From positions 1 through 50,876 of the forward strand of contig CAJTPU010000025.1 in NCBI GenBank assembly GCA_910578335.1: DNA of 50,876 nucleotides, given 5' to 3'. Position 1 is the first letter of the stretch. Each line of letters starts with the position of its first letter. Below the pieces are notes generated by a model. The model did not search any database. It was given only the letters and a program-made list of their open reading frames with translations, and was not told the DNA's origin. The DNA comes from an uncultured Lachnospiraceae bacterium. GTDB lineage: Bacteria > Bacillota > Clostridia > Lachnospirales > Lachnospiraceae. Made by a program: the position numbers and the translations under genes. Shown here piece by piece: positions 25,122 to 33,935 of this stretch.

Positions 25122-27044
25122 TTAGATATCAAGTTCTGCATCGTGTGCATGTTCATGAATAAACGCCCGTCTGGGCGCTACGTCTGTTCCCATCAGCATA
25201 CCCGTAATTTCGGAAGCCATGCGGGCGTCCTCTATTTCAATCCGCTTTAATAAGCGCGTCTCAGGGTCTAACGTAGTCTCCCATAGCTGTGATGCGTCCA
25301 TTTCGCCAAGCCCCTTGTAGCGCTGTAGGGTAAAAGGCGTCTTATGCTTCTTCCGGTATTTTTCCAGCGCCTTATCGTCGTACAGGTATTCCTCTGCGCC
25401 CTTGCTCGGCATTGCCTTATAGAGCGGCGGCATCGCCTGATAGACATGCCCCTCATAAATCAGCTCCGGCATAAAACGATAAAACAGCGTGAGCAGCAGA
25501 TTGCTGATATGCGCGCCGTCCACGTCGGCATCCGACATAATAATAATCTTATCATAGCGGAGCTTTGTAATATCAAAATCATTGCCGTAGCCTTCGGAAA
25601 AGCCGCAGCCGAAAGCATTTATCATGGTCTTGATTTCTGCATTGGCAAGCACCTTGTCAATACTTGCCTTTTCCACATTCAGTATCTTGCCTCTGATGGG
25701 AAGTATCGCCTGAAACATACGGTTTCTCGCCATTTTGGCGCTGCCGCCCGCACTGTCTCCTTCCACAATGAAAATCTCACATTTAGAAGGGTCTCTGGAT
25801 TCGCAGTTGGCAAGCTTGCCATTGGAGTCAAAGGAAAATTTTTGCCTGGTAAGCAGATTTGTCTTGGCTTTTTCCTCCGTCTTTCGGATTTTTGCCGCCT
25901 TTTCCGCACAGGAAATCACGTTTTTCAAGGTTTCCAGATTGCGGTCAAAAAAGCGCACCACCTCATCGCCCGTTACCTTGCTCACCACCTTTGCCGCATC
26001 CTGATTATCCAGCTTTGTCTTGGTCTGTCCTTCAAAACGCGGCTCCGGATGCTTGATGGATACCACAGCCGTCATGCCGTTGCGCACGTCGGCGCCCGTA
26101 AAGTTTACATCCTTTTCCTTTAATATGCCAAGCTCTCTGGCATAAGAATTGATAATATTCGTAAACGCGCTCTTAAATCCCGTCAGATGCGTGCCGCCTT
26201 CGGCATTATATATATTGTTGCAAAAACCAAGCACGTTTTCATGAAATTCATTGATATACTGGAATGCCACTTCTACCGTGATGCCATCGCTCTCACCGGC
26301 AAAGTAAATCACATCATGAATGGTTTCTCTGGACTTGTTTAAGTCATTGATAAAGCCGTTGATGCCCTCCGGCTCGTGGAAAGTCACCTGCTCCGGCTCC
26401 TCCCTTCGCCTGTCCTCATAAAGAATCGTCAGGCTGGGATTTAAATATGCCGTCTCGTGAAGGCGGCTTTTGACCTCATCCTCCCTGAAACGCGTTTTGT
26501 CGAAAATGGTATCGTCTGGCAGAAAATTGACAATGGTTCCCGTTTCCTTTGTCCTGCCGACAACTGGCAACAGCCCGTCCACCAAATCTATGACGGGAAT
26601 CCCTTTCTCATATTTGTCTTCATATATCTGTCCGCCATGCTTGACCCGCACGGTCAATCTATTGGAAAGGGCATTGACTACTGAAGAACCTACCCCGTGC
26701 AGACCGCCGCTCGTCTTATAGGCGCTGTTGTCAAATTTGCCTCCTGCATGAAGCGTTGTGAATACCAGTCTCTCTGCGCTGATTCCTTTTTCATGCATGC
26801 CGACGGGAATCCCCCGCCCATTATCTTCAACGGTTGCAGAACCGTCCTTTTCCAAAATCACCTTGATGGTATCGCAGAAGCCTGCAAGATGCTCGTCCAC
26901 CGCGTTGTCCACTATCTCATAAATCAGATGATTCAGTCCTTTGGTGGACACGCTGCCAATATACATGCCGGGACGCTTTCTGACTGCTTCAAGCCCCTCT
27001 AATACGGTGATGCTTGAGGCGCCATAATCGTTTGCCTTTGCCAT
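25122..27044 (-). CDS. parE: DNA topoisomerase IV-type subunit B
   Basis: The 640-aa protein has a GHKL ATPase domain (EIVDNAVDE, NGRGIP, GGLHGVG) and a TOPRIM domain (VEGDSAGG and DADVDGAH). It supplies the ATPase of the heterotetramer with ParC. The ATG at 27044 gives the standard MAKANDYGASSI start; a longer upstream frame overlaps the promoter and is rejected. ATP hydrolysis drives DNA strand passage. A clear promoter and an inverted repeat lie just upstream. Confidence 0.9.
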   Translation of the reverse strand: MAKANDYGASSITVLEGLEAVRKRPGMYIGSVSTKGLNHLIYEIVDNAVDEHLAGFCDTIKVILEKDGSATVEDNGRGIPVGMHEKGISAERLVFTTLHAGGKFDNSAYKTSGGLHGVGSSVVNALSNRLTVRVKHGGQIYEDKYEKGIPVIDLVDGLLPVVGRTKETGTIVNFLPDDTIFDKTRFREDEVKSRLHETAYLNPSLTILYEDRRREEPEQVTFHEPEGINGFINDLNKSRETIHDVIYFAGESDGITVEVAFQYINEFHENVLGFCNNIYNAEGGTHLTGFKSAFTNIINSYARELGILKEKDVNFTGADVRNGMTAVVSIKHPEPRFEGQTKTKLDNQDAAKVVSKVTGDEVVRFFDRNLETLKNVISCAEKAAKIRKTEEKAKTNLLTRQKFSFDSNGKLANCESRDPSKCEIFIVEGDSAGGSAKMARNRMFQAILPIRGKILNVEKASIDKVLANAEIKTMINAFGCGFSEGYGNDFDITKLRYDKIIIMSDADVDGAHISNLLLTLFYRFMPELIYEGHVYQAMPPLYKAMPSKGAEEYLYDDKALEKYRKKHKTPFTLQRYKGLGEMDASQLWETTLDPETRLLKRIEIEDARMASEITGMLMGTDVAPRRAFIHEHAHDAELDI

Positions 27045-27083
27045 TTTATACAACCATACCTTTCTTATCACTGCAAAAAAAAT

Positions 27084-27130
27084 CTTTGCATACAGTACGA
27101 GTATATCATAGATTTGGTATGTATGCAAAG
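27084..27130. repeat. 10-bp perfect inverted repeat around the parE promoter
   Basis: CTTTGCATAC (27084-27093) and GTATGCAAAG (27121-27130) are exact reverse complements 27 bp apart. The upstream arm covers the -35 and the downstream arm lies just past the -10, around the transcription start. This arrangement suits an operator bound by a dimer, or a cruciform. Confidence 0.6.
27100..27128 (-). promoter_or_regulatory. Promoter of the parE-parC operon
   Basis: TTGCAT (27123-27128) and TATACT (27100-27105) are 17 bp apart on the minus strand, and TGA before the -10 gives an extended -10. The 5' leader is about 50 bases. Confidence 0.8.
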
Positions 27131-27164
27131 AAAAATATACAATTTATGGTAGATATTCCGCTTT

Positions 27165-28046
27165 TTAACCCTGCAAATCAATCTTTTTACAACATGCCAC
27201 GGCAAGCGCCCCGGGACCAATATGGCACGCCACACTGAGAGAAAGCGGGTCAATATGGATATCATATCCCGGAAAGACTGCCAGAACCTCTTCCTTAAGC
27301 TGCTCTGCCGCTTCTCTGTTGTAAGTATAGGCTATTTCCAGCCAGATTCCCTTTTCCTCCGTCAGTCCGCCAAAACGATTGATAATATCGTTTTTGATGG
27401 CATTAATCATAATGGACTTTCCCTGTGTGCTTGTCCTTGCCTTTGCAAAGGCATCCAGCTTTTCGCCCTGTATCTGCAGCACGGGCTTCAGTCTTAAAAT
27501 GGTGCCCAGCGCAGCCGCAGCCGGCGTAATCCTGCCGCCCTTTTTCAGATAATATAAGGTATCCAGCATAATATAAATACTGCTGTTGAATTTGTCGTTT
27601 TCAAGAAATTCCTTGATTTGTGCGCCGCTAAGCCCTTTTTGGGCAAGCTGCATGGCGTCCAGCACGGACTGCCTCTGGGTAACGGATATTCTCTGGTTAT
27701 TTACCACATGTACCCTGCCCTCAAATTCCGGCTCGCCTGACAGCATAATTGCGCTCTGGCAGGAACCGGATAAGCCGCTGCTCATGGGAATATGGACAAT
27801 CTCGTCATTTTTGGCAAGCAGCTCTTTCCAAAGATTCATAACGGATTCCGGAGAAGGCTGGCTGGTTCCAATATCCGCACCCTCCGCAAGCTTTTCATAA
27901 AATGCTTCCTGCGTAAGGCTGATATCTTCAAAATATGTATCGCCATTAATCATAAAAGGCATGGGCAGAACGGCTATGGACATCTCCGCCGCCTGTTTTT
28001 GAGTGATTCCACTGTTTGAATCTGTTACAACAGCTATTCTGGGCAT
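27165..28046 (-). CDS. DegV family fatty acid-binding protein (FakB-like)
   Basis: The 293-aa protein has the DegV fold signatures TDSNSGIT near residue 8, TSQPSPESV near residue 80, and HIPMSSGLSGSCQSA near residue 100, which bind an acyl chain and its head group. In Firmicutes such proteins act as FakB, presenting fatty acids to the kinase FakA. A FakA-like protein is encoded about 2 kb upstream, with recG between. The start has GGAGGGG shortly before the ATG. It has its own promoter at the end of recG. Confidence 0.9.
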   Translation of the reverse strand: MPRIAVVTDSNSGITQKQAAEMSIAVLPMPFMINGDTYFEDISLTQEAFYEKLAEGADIGTSQPSPESVMNLWKELLAKNDEIVHIPMSSGLSGSCQSAIMLSGEPEFEGRVHVVNNQRISVTQRQSVLDAMQLAQKGLSGAQIKEFLENDKFNSSIYIMLDTLYYLKKGGRITPAAAALGTILRLKPVLQIQGEKLDAFAKARTSTQGKSIMINAIKNDIINRFGGLTEEKGIWLEIAYTYNREAAEQLKEEVLAVFPGYDIHIDPLSLSVACHIGPGALAVACCKKIDLQG

Positions 28047-28096
28047 AATTCCCCTCCATAAGATAATCGTAAATTTAAGTGTAAAACATAATTGTT

Positions 28097-28125
28097 ATTT
28101 TACATTCAGATAGTCGTAAAGTCAA
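28097..28125 (-). promoter_or_regulatory. Promoter of degV
   Basis: TTGACT (28120-28125) lies within the last codons of recG and is 17 bp before TAAAAT (28097-28102). DegV can thus be transcribed apart from the recG operon. Confidence 0.7.
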
Positions 28126-30202
28126 TACAATTCAGCGTTCCTTCTTTTACCTGTTCCAAATACCTGCACAGAAGCCCGCTCTCTTTAAACGCAGCGGCGC
28201 CTGCTTCCACACAGTCGGCAGCCTGTTTTAAAAGCGCCGCGTCCTGATAAATATCCCCTAGTTTAAACTGCATTTCCCCGCTCTGGCGAATGCCAAACAT
28301 ATCTCCCGGACCCCTGAGCCGCAAATCCTCACTTGCAATATAAAAACCGTCGTTGGAGCGGTTTAATATTTCCAGTCTCTCCCTTGTTTCTTTGCTGTCG
28401 TTGGTACTGATAAAAATACAATAGCTTTGATGAATACCGCGCCCCACGCGCCCTCTGAGCTGATGAAGCTGTGCCAGTCCGAAACGTTCCGCATTTTCCA
28501 CCAGCATCACCGTTGCATTCGGCACATTGATGCCTACTTCAATTACGGTGGTGGAGACCAGCACGTCAATCTGTCCTGCCGCAAAGGTTTCCATAATGCG
28601 GTTTTTATCCGCGGGACGCATCTTCCCATGCAGACATGCGACTTGAACGGAGGCGGGCAGGGCGGCTCTGAGCTTTTCCGTATAATCCGTTACATTTTCA
28701 AGTCCGTCAGCTTCGCCTTCCTCTACCATGGGGCAGATGCAATACACCTGCCTTCCCCCTTGTACTTCTTTTGCAATAAAATCATATGCCTTAGGACGCC
28801 AGCCGGGTCCTACAACACAGTTTTTGACAGGATGTCTGCCGCCCGGCAGCTCGTCAATCACAGATATGTGCAAATCTCCGTATAAAATAATGGCAAGGGT
28901 GCGGGGGATGGGGGTTGCGCTCATCACAAGGACATGGGGATGATTCCCCTTTCCCTTTAGATTTTCCCGCTGCCTTACGCCGAACCTGTGCTGCTCGTCC
29001 GTGATGACAAGGGCAAGCTTTTGGAATATAACCTTATCCTGAATGACCGCATGGGTTCCCAGCACCAGATTGGCGCTGCCGTCCGCCAGCGCCGCATAAA
29101 TTTCTCTTTTGGAAGCCGCCGGCTGTGAGCCGGTCAGCAGAACCGGCTTAAAGGGAAGATGGTATTTTTCGGTGAGCTCCTTTATATTCTCGTAATGCTG
29201 TCTTGCAAGCACTTCTGTCGGCGCCATCATGGCGCCCTGATAGCCGTTAGATACGCACAGAAGCAGTGCAAAAATAGCGACAATGGTCTTTCCTGAGCCC
29301 ACATCTCCCTGTACCAGGCGGCTCATCACATACTCTCCCGTCATATCCGCCGTGATTTCTGCTATTACTTTTGACTGCGCCTTTGTCAGCCGGTAAGGAA
29401 GCGCCTCTAAAAAACGTCCTGTTTGGGCGGTTTCTATCATGGGAGCATGGTTCTTTTCCTGTTCCGCAGCCGCCTTACTGTCCCTGAGCATAAGGATAAA
29501 AAAGAAGAACTCCTGAAACACCAGACGTTTTCGCGCTGCAAGAAGCTGCTCCCTGTTCTTCGGAAAATGAATGGCGCATAAGGCTTCCGCATACCCCATC
29601 AGCGCCTCTTTCTTTAAAAGTGCATCCGGAAGCAGGTCCTTGGGCATGGGACAAAGACTGAGCACCTGCTTTACGGCTTTTGCCACCGCCTGATTGGTAA
29701 TTCCCTTTGTCAGAGAATAGCGCGGCTGAATAAAAGACATAAGACTGCGGTATTCCTCTTCTTTGTACAGCTTGGGCTGTTCCATCACAAGCGCAGGGCT
29801 TCCTAATGCCGCTGTTTCTCCATCATCTTTATGCAGCCGATGGTATTTTTCCTGCACCATACCGCGGAACAGGTACGCCTGTCCGCTCTTCAATGCATTT
29901 TTTAAAAAAGGCATATTAAAGAAAGTGAGCTGCATGGTTCCTGTGGCATCCCGCACGGACACGGTCAGAATCTTTAAACTTCTAACCTGTTTTACAAGCG
30001 GCGTTCCCATTACCAGCCCCCGTATTGCGCACACCTCTCCGGCACGTGCGCCGCCAATGGGAAGCGGCTCTTCAAACGTCTCGTAATCCCGCGGAAAATA
30101 AAACAGCAAATCCCGCAGTGTTTCAATATGCAGCTTACGAAAAAGAGCGGCGGATTTCTCCCCCACTCCTTTCAATGTGGTAATATCTGATTGCAGATTC
30201 AT
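28106..30202 (-). CDS. recG: ATP-dependent DNA helicase RecG
   Basis: This 698-aa protein has a wedge domain at the N terminus and a superfamily 2 helicase core. Walker A is GDVGSGKT, motif II is DEQH, and RFGLAQLHQLRGRVGRG is motif VI. RecG reverses stalled replication forks and branch-migrates Holliday junctions. It starts 11 bp after the FakA-like gene, with AGGGA as a modest ribosome site. The order asp23-fakA-recG is conserved in Firmicutes. Confidence 0.96.
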   Translation of the reverse strand: MNLQSDITTLKGVGEKSAALFRKLHIETLRDLLFYFPRDYETFEEPLPIGGARAGEVCAIRGLVMGTPLVKQVRSLKILTVSVRDATGTMQLTFFNMPFLKNALKSGQAYLFRGMVQEKYHRLHKDDGETAALGSPALVMEQPKLYKEEEYRSLMSFIQPRYSLTKGITNQAVAKAVKQVLSLCPMPKDLLPDALLKKEALMGYAEALCAIHFPKNREQLLAARKRLVFQEFFFFILMLRDSKAAAEQEKNHAPMIETAQTGRFLEALPYRLTKAQSKVIAEITADMTGEYVMSRLVQGDVGSGKTIVAIFALLLCVSNGYQGAMMAPTEVLARQHYENIKELTEKYHLPFKPVLLTGSQPAASKREIYAALADGSANLVLGTHAVIQDKVIFQKLALVITDEQHRFGVRQRENLKGKGNHPHVLVMSATPIPRTLAIILYGDLHISVIDELPGGRHPVKNCVVGPGWRPKAYDFIAKEVQGGRQVYCICPMVEEGEADGLENVTDYTEKLRAALPASVQVACLHGKMRPADKNRIMETFAAGQIDVLVSTTVIEVGINVPNATVMLVENAERFGLAQLHQLRGRVGRGIHQSYCIFISTNDSKETRERLEILNRSNDGFYIASEDLRLRGPGDMFGIRQSGEMQFKLGDIYQDAALLKQAADCVEAGAAAFKESGLLCRYLEQVKEGTLNCIDFTTI

Positions 30203-30213
30203 ACAAAATTTCC

Positions 30214-31884
30214 CTATTCGGCAGAAATGATATAGTAATAAATCGGCTGTCCGCCATATTGCAGCTCTACATCGCAGCCACTATATTTCTCCGCGACAGC
30301 AGCCCTTATCTGCTCTGCATCCTCTTCTTTGACATCGCTTCCATAGTAAATGCTGATAAGCTCTAAATCCTCATCCATCATGGCGTCCACCATGCCAAGC
30401 GTAATTTCCGGCAAATCCGTTCCCACGGCGAGGATTCCGGCATCGCCGATGCCCATATAATCGCCCTGCCTGATAGTCTTATCGTCAATCTGTGTGTCGC
30501 GCACCGCATAAGTGACCTCACCGGTTTTGACATTTTTGATTTCCTCAGACATAACGGAAGCATTTTCTTCCGCAGACAAATCAGGCACATAATTGATGAC
30601 TGCCGTGATGCCCTGCGGAACCGTCTTGGTAGGAATCACGATAATGTTCTTGTCCTTGGTCATCTTTGCCGCCTGCTCCGCAGCCAGAATCACATTCTTG
30701 TTGTTGGGCAGAATATAAACCGTATCGGCATTCACCCTTTCGATGGCATCTAACATATCTGCCGTCGCCGGATTCATGGTCTGTCCGCCTTCAATGATAT
30801 AATCTACGCCCAGTCCTTTGAAGATTTCATTCATGCCCTCGCCAATGGATACGGCAACAAAACCGGCTGGCTTTCTCTCCGCGGGTACTGCTTCCTGTGC
30901 CGGCTGTTCTTCTGCTTTTTGCTTTTCTGCTTCTTTAAACAGCTTCTCCTGATGCTCCAGCCGCATATTATCAATTTTCATATTGGACAATGCACCATAC
31001 TTCAATGCCCTTTGAATGGCAAGCCCCGGGTCATTGGTATGTACATGTACCTTGACTACATCATCATCCGTAACACATACAATGGAATCTCCGATGGACT
31101 CTAAGAAAGCCTTGAAGTCCAGCTCCTGTTTGATGTTAAAGTTTCTGTTTAACAGAATGATAAATTCTGTACAATAGCCGAATTTAATGTCCGCCTGCGC
31201 TTCCGTCTTTGCCCCAAGAGACGCCGCCGCAGGTGCCTCCGAAATGGTATAGTCGATTTCTTTTCCCAAAAAGGCATCGTAAGCGCCTGCAAGCGCTTCT
31301 ACAAGCCCCTGTCCGCCGGAATCCACAACGCCTGCCTGCTTCAGCACCGGTAAAAGCTCCGGCGTCTGGCTTAACACATAGCGGGCATGTTCAATAACCG
31401 CAGACAGAAACTCACCCATATCTTCCACGCCGTCCTCATAAAGGGAACGCGCCTTTTCCGCTCCGCCTCTCGCAACCGTTAGAATCGTGCCCTCTTTTGG
31501 CTTCATAACCGCTTTGTATGCTGTCTCCACCGCCTTGTCAAAGGCATCGGTCAGCGCCGGAATATCTATCGTCTGAAGCTCCTTGATGCTTCTGGTAAAT
31601 CCACGCAGCAACTGTGACAGGATAACGCCGGAATTACCTCTTGCGCCTCTTAAGGAGCCTCCTGAAATTGCTTTACACAAATCCTTCATGTCAGGATTTT
31701 CACCAAGGGCAGCAACTTCTTTTGCAGCAGACATAATGGTGAGCGTCATATTGGTGCCGGTATCCCCGTCAGGAACCGGAAATACGTTCAGCTCGTTTAT
31801 CCATTCTTTTTTTGCTTCCAAACTTTTTGCGCCGGCTAAGAACATCTTTGCAAGCATCTTAGCGTCGATTGTATTTAAAGCCAC
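30214..31884 (-). CDS. DAK2 domain protein, FakA/YloV-like
   Basis: The 556-aa protein has an N-terminal DhaL (Dak phosphatase) domain with the ATP-site motif NVFPVPDGDTGTNM at residues 28-41 and GNSGVILSQLLRGF near 82. A C-terminal DegV/EDD-like domain follows from about residue 340, after a Lys/Glu/Ala-rich linker. It is the catalytic subunit of fatty acid kinase, making acyl phosphate from FakB-bound fatty acid. The start is GTG at 31884, with AAGGAGG 8 nt upstream. It follows asp23 by 12 bp. Confidence 0.92.
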   Translation of the reverse strand: MALNTIDAKMLAKMFLAGAKSLEAKKEWINELNVFPVPDGDTGTNMTLTIMSAAKEVAALGENPDMKDLCKAISGGSLRGARGNSGVILSQLLRGFTRSIKELQTIDIPALTDAFDKAVETAYKAVMKPKEGTILTVARGGAEKARSLYEDGVEDMGEFLSAVIEHARYVLSQTPELLPVLKQAGVVDSGGQGLVEALAGAYDAFLGKEIDYTISEAPAAASLGAKTEAQADIKFGYCTEFIILLNRNFNIKQELDFKAFLESIGDSIVCVTDDDVVKVHVHTNDPGLAIQRALKYGALSNMKIDNMRLEHQEKLFKEAEKQKAEEQPAQEAVPAERKPAGFVAVSIGEGMNEIFKGLGVDYIIEGGQTMNPATADMLDAIERVNADTVYILPNNKNVILAAEQAAKMTKDKNIIVIPTKTVPQGITAVINYVPDLSAEENASVMSEEIKNVKTGEVTYAVRDTQIDDKTIRQGDYMGIGDAGILAVGTDLPEITLGMVDAMMDEDLELISIYYGSDVKEEDAEQIRAAVAEKYSGCDVELQYGGQPIYYYIISAE

Positions 31885-31896
31885 AATAAATCCTCC

Positions 31897-32256
31897 TTAA
31901 TCAATCACTCTTACACCTTCGACAAAGATGTTTATTTTTTCAATCCGTATGCCGGTAAACTCTTCCACCTTGTACTTCACGTTGTCAATCAGGTTGTCGG
32001 AAACAGCAAGAATGCTGATGCCATATGCTACGATAACATGAAAATCCAATGTCAGCTTATTGTTTCTGATGGAAACGGCAATCCCTCTTGTAAGGTTGTC
32101 CCTTTTGAGCAGCTTTGCCAGCCCGTCCCTTGCGGAATACCCTGCCATGCCCACGATACCAAAGCACTCCATAGCAACGCTGCCCGCATACTGCGCAATC
32201 ACCTCACTGTCAATTGTAACGTTACCCATGTGAGTATTCATAGAAGAACTTTTCAT
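31897..32256 (-). CDS. Asp23/Gls24 family envelope stress protein
   Basis: This 119-aa protein is of the Asp23 (YloU) family. It has the central LDFHVIVAYGI and the C-terminal VNIFVEGVRV-type segment, here INIFVEGVRV. Such proteins sit near the membrane and respond to envelope stress. The ATG has AGGAGG 6 nt upstream. It is the first gene of the asp23-fakA-recG operon, divergent from rpmB as in other Firmicutes. Confidence 0.92.
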   Translation of the reverse strand: MKSSSMNTHMGNVTIDSEVIAQYAGSVAMECFGIVGMAGYSARDGLAKLLKRDNLTRGIAVSIRNNKLTLDFHVIVAYGISILAVSDNLIDNVKYKVEEFTGIRIEKINIFVEGVRVID

Positions 32257-32277
32257 GTAAAACCTCCTTCTTTGCCT

Positions 32278-32298
32278 GCCGCCGCTTTTGGCGGCGGC
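32278..32298 (-). other. Leader hairpin upstream of the asp23 ribosome site
   Basis: GCCGCCGC and GCGGCGGC form a perfect 8-bp GC stem with a 5-base loop, near the 5' end of the asp23 mRNA and about 9 bases before AGGAGG. No T-run follows. It may stabilise the transcript. Confidence 0.5.
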
Positions 32299-32312
32299 AT
32301 TACATATAGTGT

Positions 32313-32318
32313 ATTATA
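32313..32318 (-). promoter_or_regulatory. -10 element of the asp23 operon
   Basis: TATAAT is read on the minus strand about 57 bp before the asp23 ATG. The -35 region is weak (TCCATT at 17 bp). Confidence 0.5.
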
Positions 32319-32379
32319 ACTGCTTTCCCTAAAAAATGGAATAAAAATTTTCAAAAAATCAAAAAACTTCAGTTTCTAC

Positions 32380-32408
32380 TTGCAATCCGTTTTTTTTTCT
32401 GTTAATAT
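32380..32408 (+). promoter_or_regulatory. Promoter of rpmB
   Basis: TTGCAA (32380-32385) is 17 bp before TAATAT (32403-32408). The spacer holds a run of nine T. The leader to the start is about 70 bases. Confidence 0.55.
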
Positions 32409-32484
32409 ATCAATGTTGCGAGCTTATCAGCTTACAGGAACATAAAAAGAGACGAATGCGGAGGCATTTAGAGGAGGTGTCAAG

Positions 32485-32670
32485 ATGGCTAAATGTGATA
32501 TTTGTGGTAAAGGCGTTCATTTTGGTAACAACGTAAGCCATTCTAATAGAAAAACCAACAGAATCTGGAATCCCAATATCAAACGCGTTAAATGCAAAGT
32601 AAACGGCGGTGCCAAAAGAATTCATGTTTGCACCAGATGCTTAAGGTCCGGTGCTGTTGAGAGAGCATAG
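32485..32670 (+). CDS. rpmB: 50S ribosomal protein L28
   Basis: The 61-aa protein is L28 with zinc-binding CxxC pairs (CDICGK at 4-9 and CTRC near the C terminus). HFGNNVSHSNRKTNRIWNPN is the family core. AGGAGG lies 7 nt before the ATG. It is transcribed alone, divergent from asp23, and ends in a strong terminator. Confidence 0.97.
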   Translation: MAKCDICGKGVHFGNNVSHSNRKTNRIWNPNIKRVKCKVNGGAKRIHVCTRCLRSGAVERA

Positions 32671-32723
32671 CTGTAAAAGCGGCTGCTTTGTAAACAATCA
32701 TTGTCACACGTTAAAAAATCAGG

Positions 32724-32762
32724 AAAGGCTTTCTATGACAATTCATGGAAAGCCTTTTTTCT
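32724..32762. terminator. Bidirectional terminator between rpmB and the J-domain gene
   Basis: AAAGGCTTTC (32724-32733) pairs with GAAAGCCTTT (32748-32757), followed by TTT on the plus strand. On the minus strand a T6 run follows a few bases after the stem, so it can serve both convergent genes. Confidence 0.8.
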
Positions 32763-32766
32763 GCCT

Positions 32767-33288
32767 TTATTCTGCTTTCTTCCTTCTCTCATATTCCCGA
32801 TTGATGAGCTGCACCAGCTTTCCGTCCCCGCACAGGTTGTCCGGATGAAAAATTTTGAGCAAATCCTTATACCGTTTTCGAAGTGCCAGCGGATTGTTGG
32901 CGCCTCTGAAAAGCACTGCCGCAATTCCCTCCGGCTCCTGTCTGCTCTCGCCCTGAAACAATCCTTTTTCTTTCTCAAAACGGGCACGCTCCTTCTCCAG
33001 CTTTTTTTTGTCCAAATCAAGCTGCCTGTATGCACCTTTTAAGATTTCCAGCTTTTGCTCAAAAAAACGATTGTCTTCTTTTAACCGCTTCTGCGCCATG
33101 GCGGTTTTACGCTTCAAGGATTCTGCCTCCGCCTTCAACTGCGCCTTTTCCGAAAGCAGCTTCTCTTCCCAATCGGAGAGCTCCTTCAGCTTATCGTTTA
33201 TCCGTATATTTTCTTTAAAGAGAAATGTCTTCAATTCTTTCAACTCGTCTGCGCTGCCCGCTGAAAGTATCGATTCAATGTCAGTCAT
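32767..33288 (-). CDS. J-domain (DnaJ-like) protein with coiled coil
   Basis: The 173-aa protein begins with an acidic helix, has a long coiled coil at about residues 35-110 (Lys, Glu and Leu rich), and ends in a J-domain at about 120-170 with HPDN in place of the usual HPDK. J-domains stimulate DnaK ATPase. Most are N-terminal; here it is C-terminal. The ATG at 33288 is preferred, as the longer frame reads back into the small upstream gene. It is the last gene of the cluster. Confidence 0.75.
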   Translation of the reverse strand: MTDIESILSAGSADELKELKTFLFKENIRINDKLKELSDWEEKLLSEKAQLKAEAESLKRKTAMAQKRLKEDNRFFEQKLEILKGAYRQLDLDKKKLEKERARFEKEKGLFQGESRQEPEGIAAVLFRGANNPLALRKRYKDLLKIFHPDNLCGDGKLVQLINREYERRKKAE

Positions 33289-33301
33289 CTTACTTCTCCC
33301 G

Positions 33302-33448
33302 TCAACAACTGCTATAGCAGCTATATCCAATAAACAGAAGCAGTGCAATAATGATAATCCCTACAAAATCATTGTGGAGAAACAGCATTATCAACATGCC
33401 TACTGCTATAAAAAAAGCCAAAAGCCCCACCAGTCTCTTCCTGTCCAT
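33302..33448 (-). CDS. 48-aa hydrophobic membrane peptide
   Basis: This small gene is translated from the minus strand: ATG at 33446-33448, stop TGA at 33302-33304. The product begins MDRKRLVGLLAFF and has two hydrophobic stretches, about residues 7-24 and 28-42, separated by HND. It ends in a Tyr/Cys/Ser-rich tail. GGGGTGG lies about 7 nt upstream of the start. It sits between gerW (59 bp upstream) and the J-domain gene (13 bp downstream), in the same direction, with no other gene in this stretch. Similar short peptides occur in clostridia to my memory; function is unknown. Confidence 0.7.
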   Translation of the reverse strand: MDRKRLVGLLAFFIAVGMLIMLFLHNDFVGIIIIALLLFIGYSCYSSC

Positions 33449-33507
33449 GCAGCACCACCCCAAACTGCTATCTGTACAGAATATGCGTCACTATGCAGGA
33501 ATGTGCA

Positions 33508-33912
33508 TTATTTTGCTTCTTTTTCAGGAAATGCAATATCTACGGCTTCTTTGTCCGGAATGGTATCTTCTTTTTTGGCAGAAAAGCGTTCTACCAAATC
33601 CGGAACCATATCCAGTATCTTCGTGACGGTGTCCTGATTTTTAATGTTGACCAGCTTGGTAGCGCCGTTTTTGCCAATAACAAGAACTGCGCTCGGCGTC
33701 ATTTTACCGCCCAGGCCGCCGGCGCCGTTCTGAGACTTTTTCTCGCCGTTTATCCCTGCGCCTGCTCCCACACCGAAGGAGACATCCACAAGCGGCAGGA
33801 TAATGGTATCTCCAATCTGCGTTGCCTCTCCCACTACTGTTTTGGTGGAAAGCACGGTATCCATCCCTTTCATCAACGCCTCCACTACTCCGCTAAACTG
33901 ATTTTCTGCCAT
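33508..33912 (-). CDS. gerW: GerW family sporulation protein
   Basis: The 134-aa protein is of the GerW (YtfJ) family, needed for normal spore germination in Bacillus. The core contains ILPLVDVSFGVGAGAG and GGLGGKMTPSAVLVI, both typical. The ATG at 33912 has GGAGG 5 nt upstream, so it is chosen over the ATG 12 bases earlier, which overlaps that site. It follows the DUF2953 gene by 23 bp; the same pair (ytfI-ytfJ) exists in B. subtilis. Confidence 0.92.
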   Translation of the reverse strand: MAENQFSGVVEALMKGMDTVLSTKTVVGEATQIGDTIILPLVDVSFGVGAGAGINGEKKSQNGAGGLGGKMTPSAVLVIGKNGATKLVNIKNQDTVTKILDMVPDLVERFSAKKEDTIPDKEAVDIAFPEKEAK

Positions 33913-33935
33913 TTTATCCTCCATTCCAAAGCGTT

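Noticed and set aside
25344..26123. Long plus-strand frame of 259 codons
   Set aside because: It lies fully antisense to the conserved parE coding region and has no recognisable motif.
22853..27044. Gyrase gyrA-gyrB instead of topoisomerase IV
   Set aside because: No QRRGGKG gyrase box was found in the A subunit, it is shorter than typical GyrA, and the B-then-A order next to rsmD-coaD fits parE-parC better. Not excluded without alignment.
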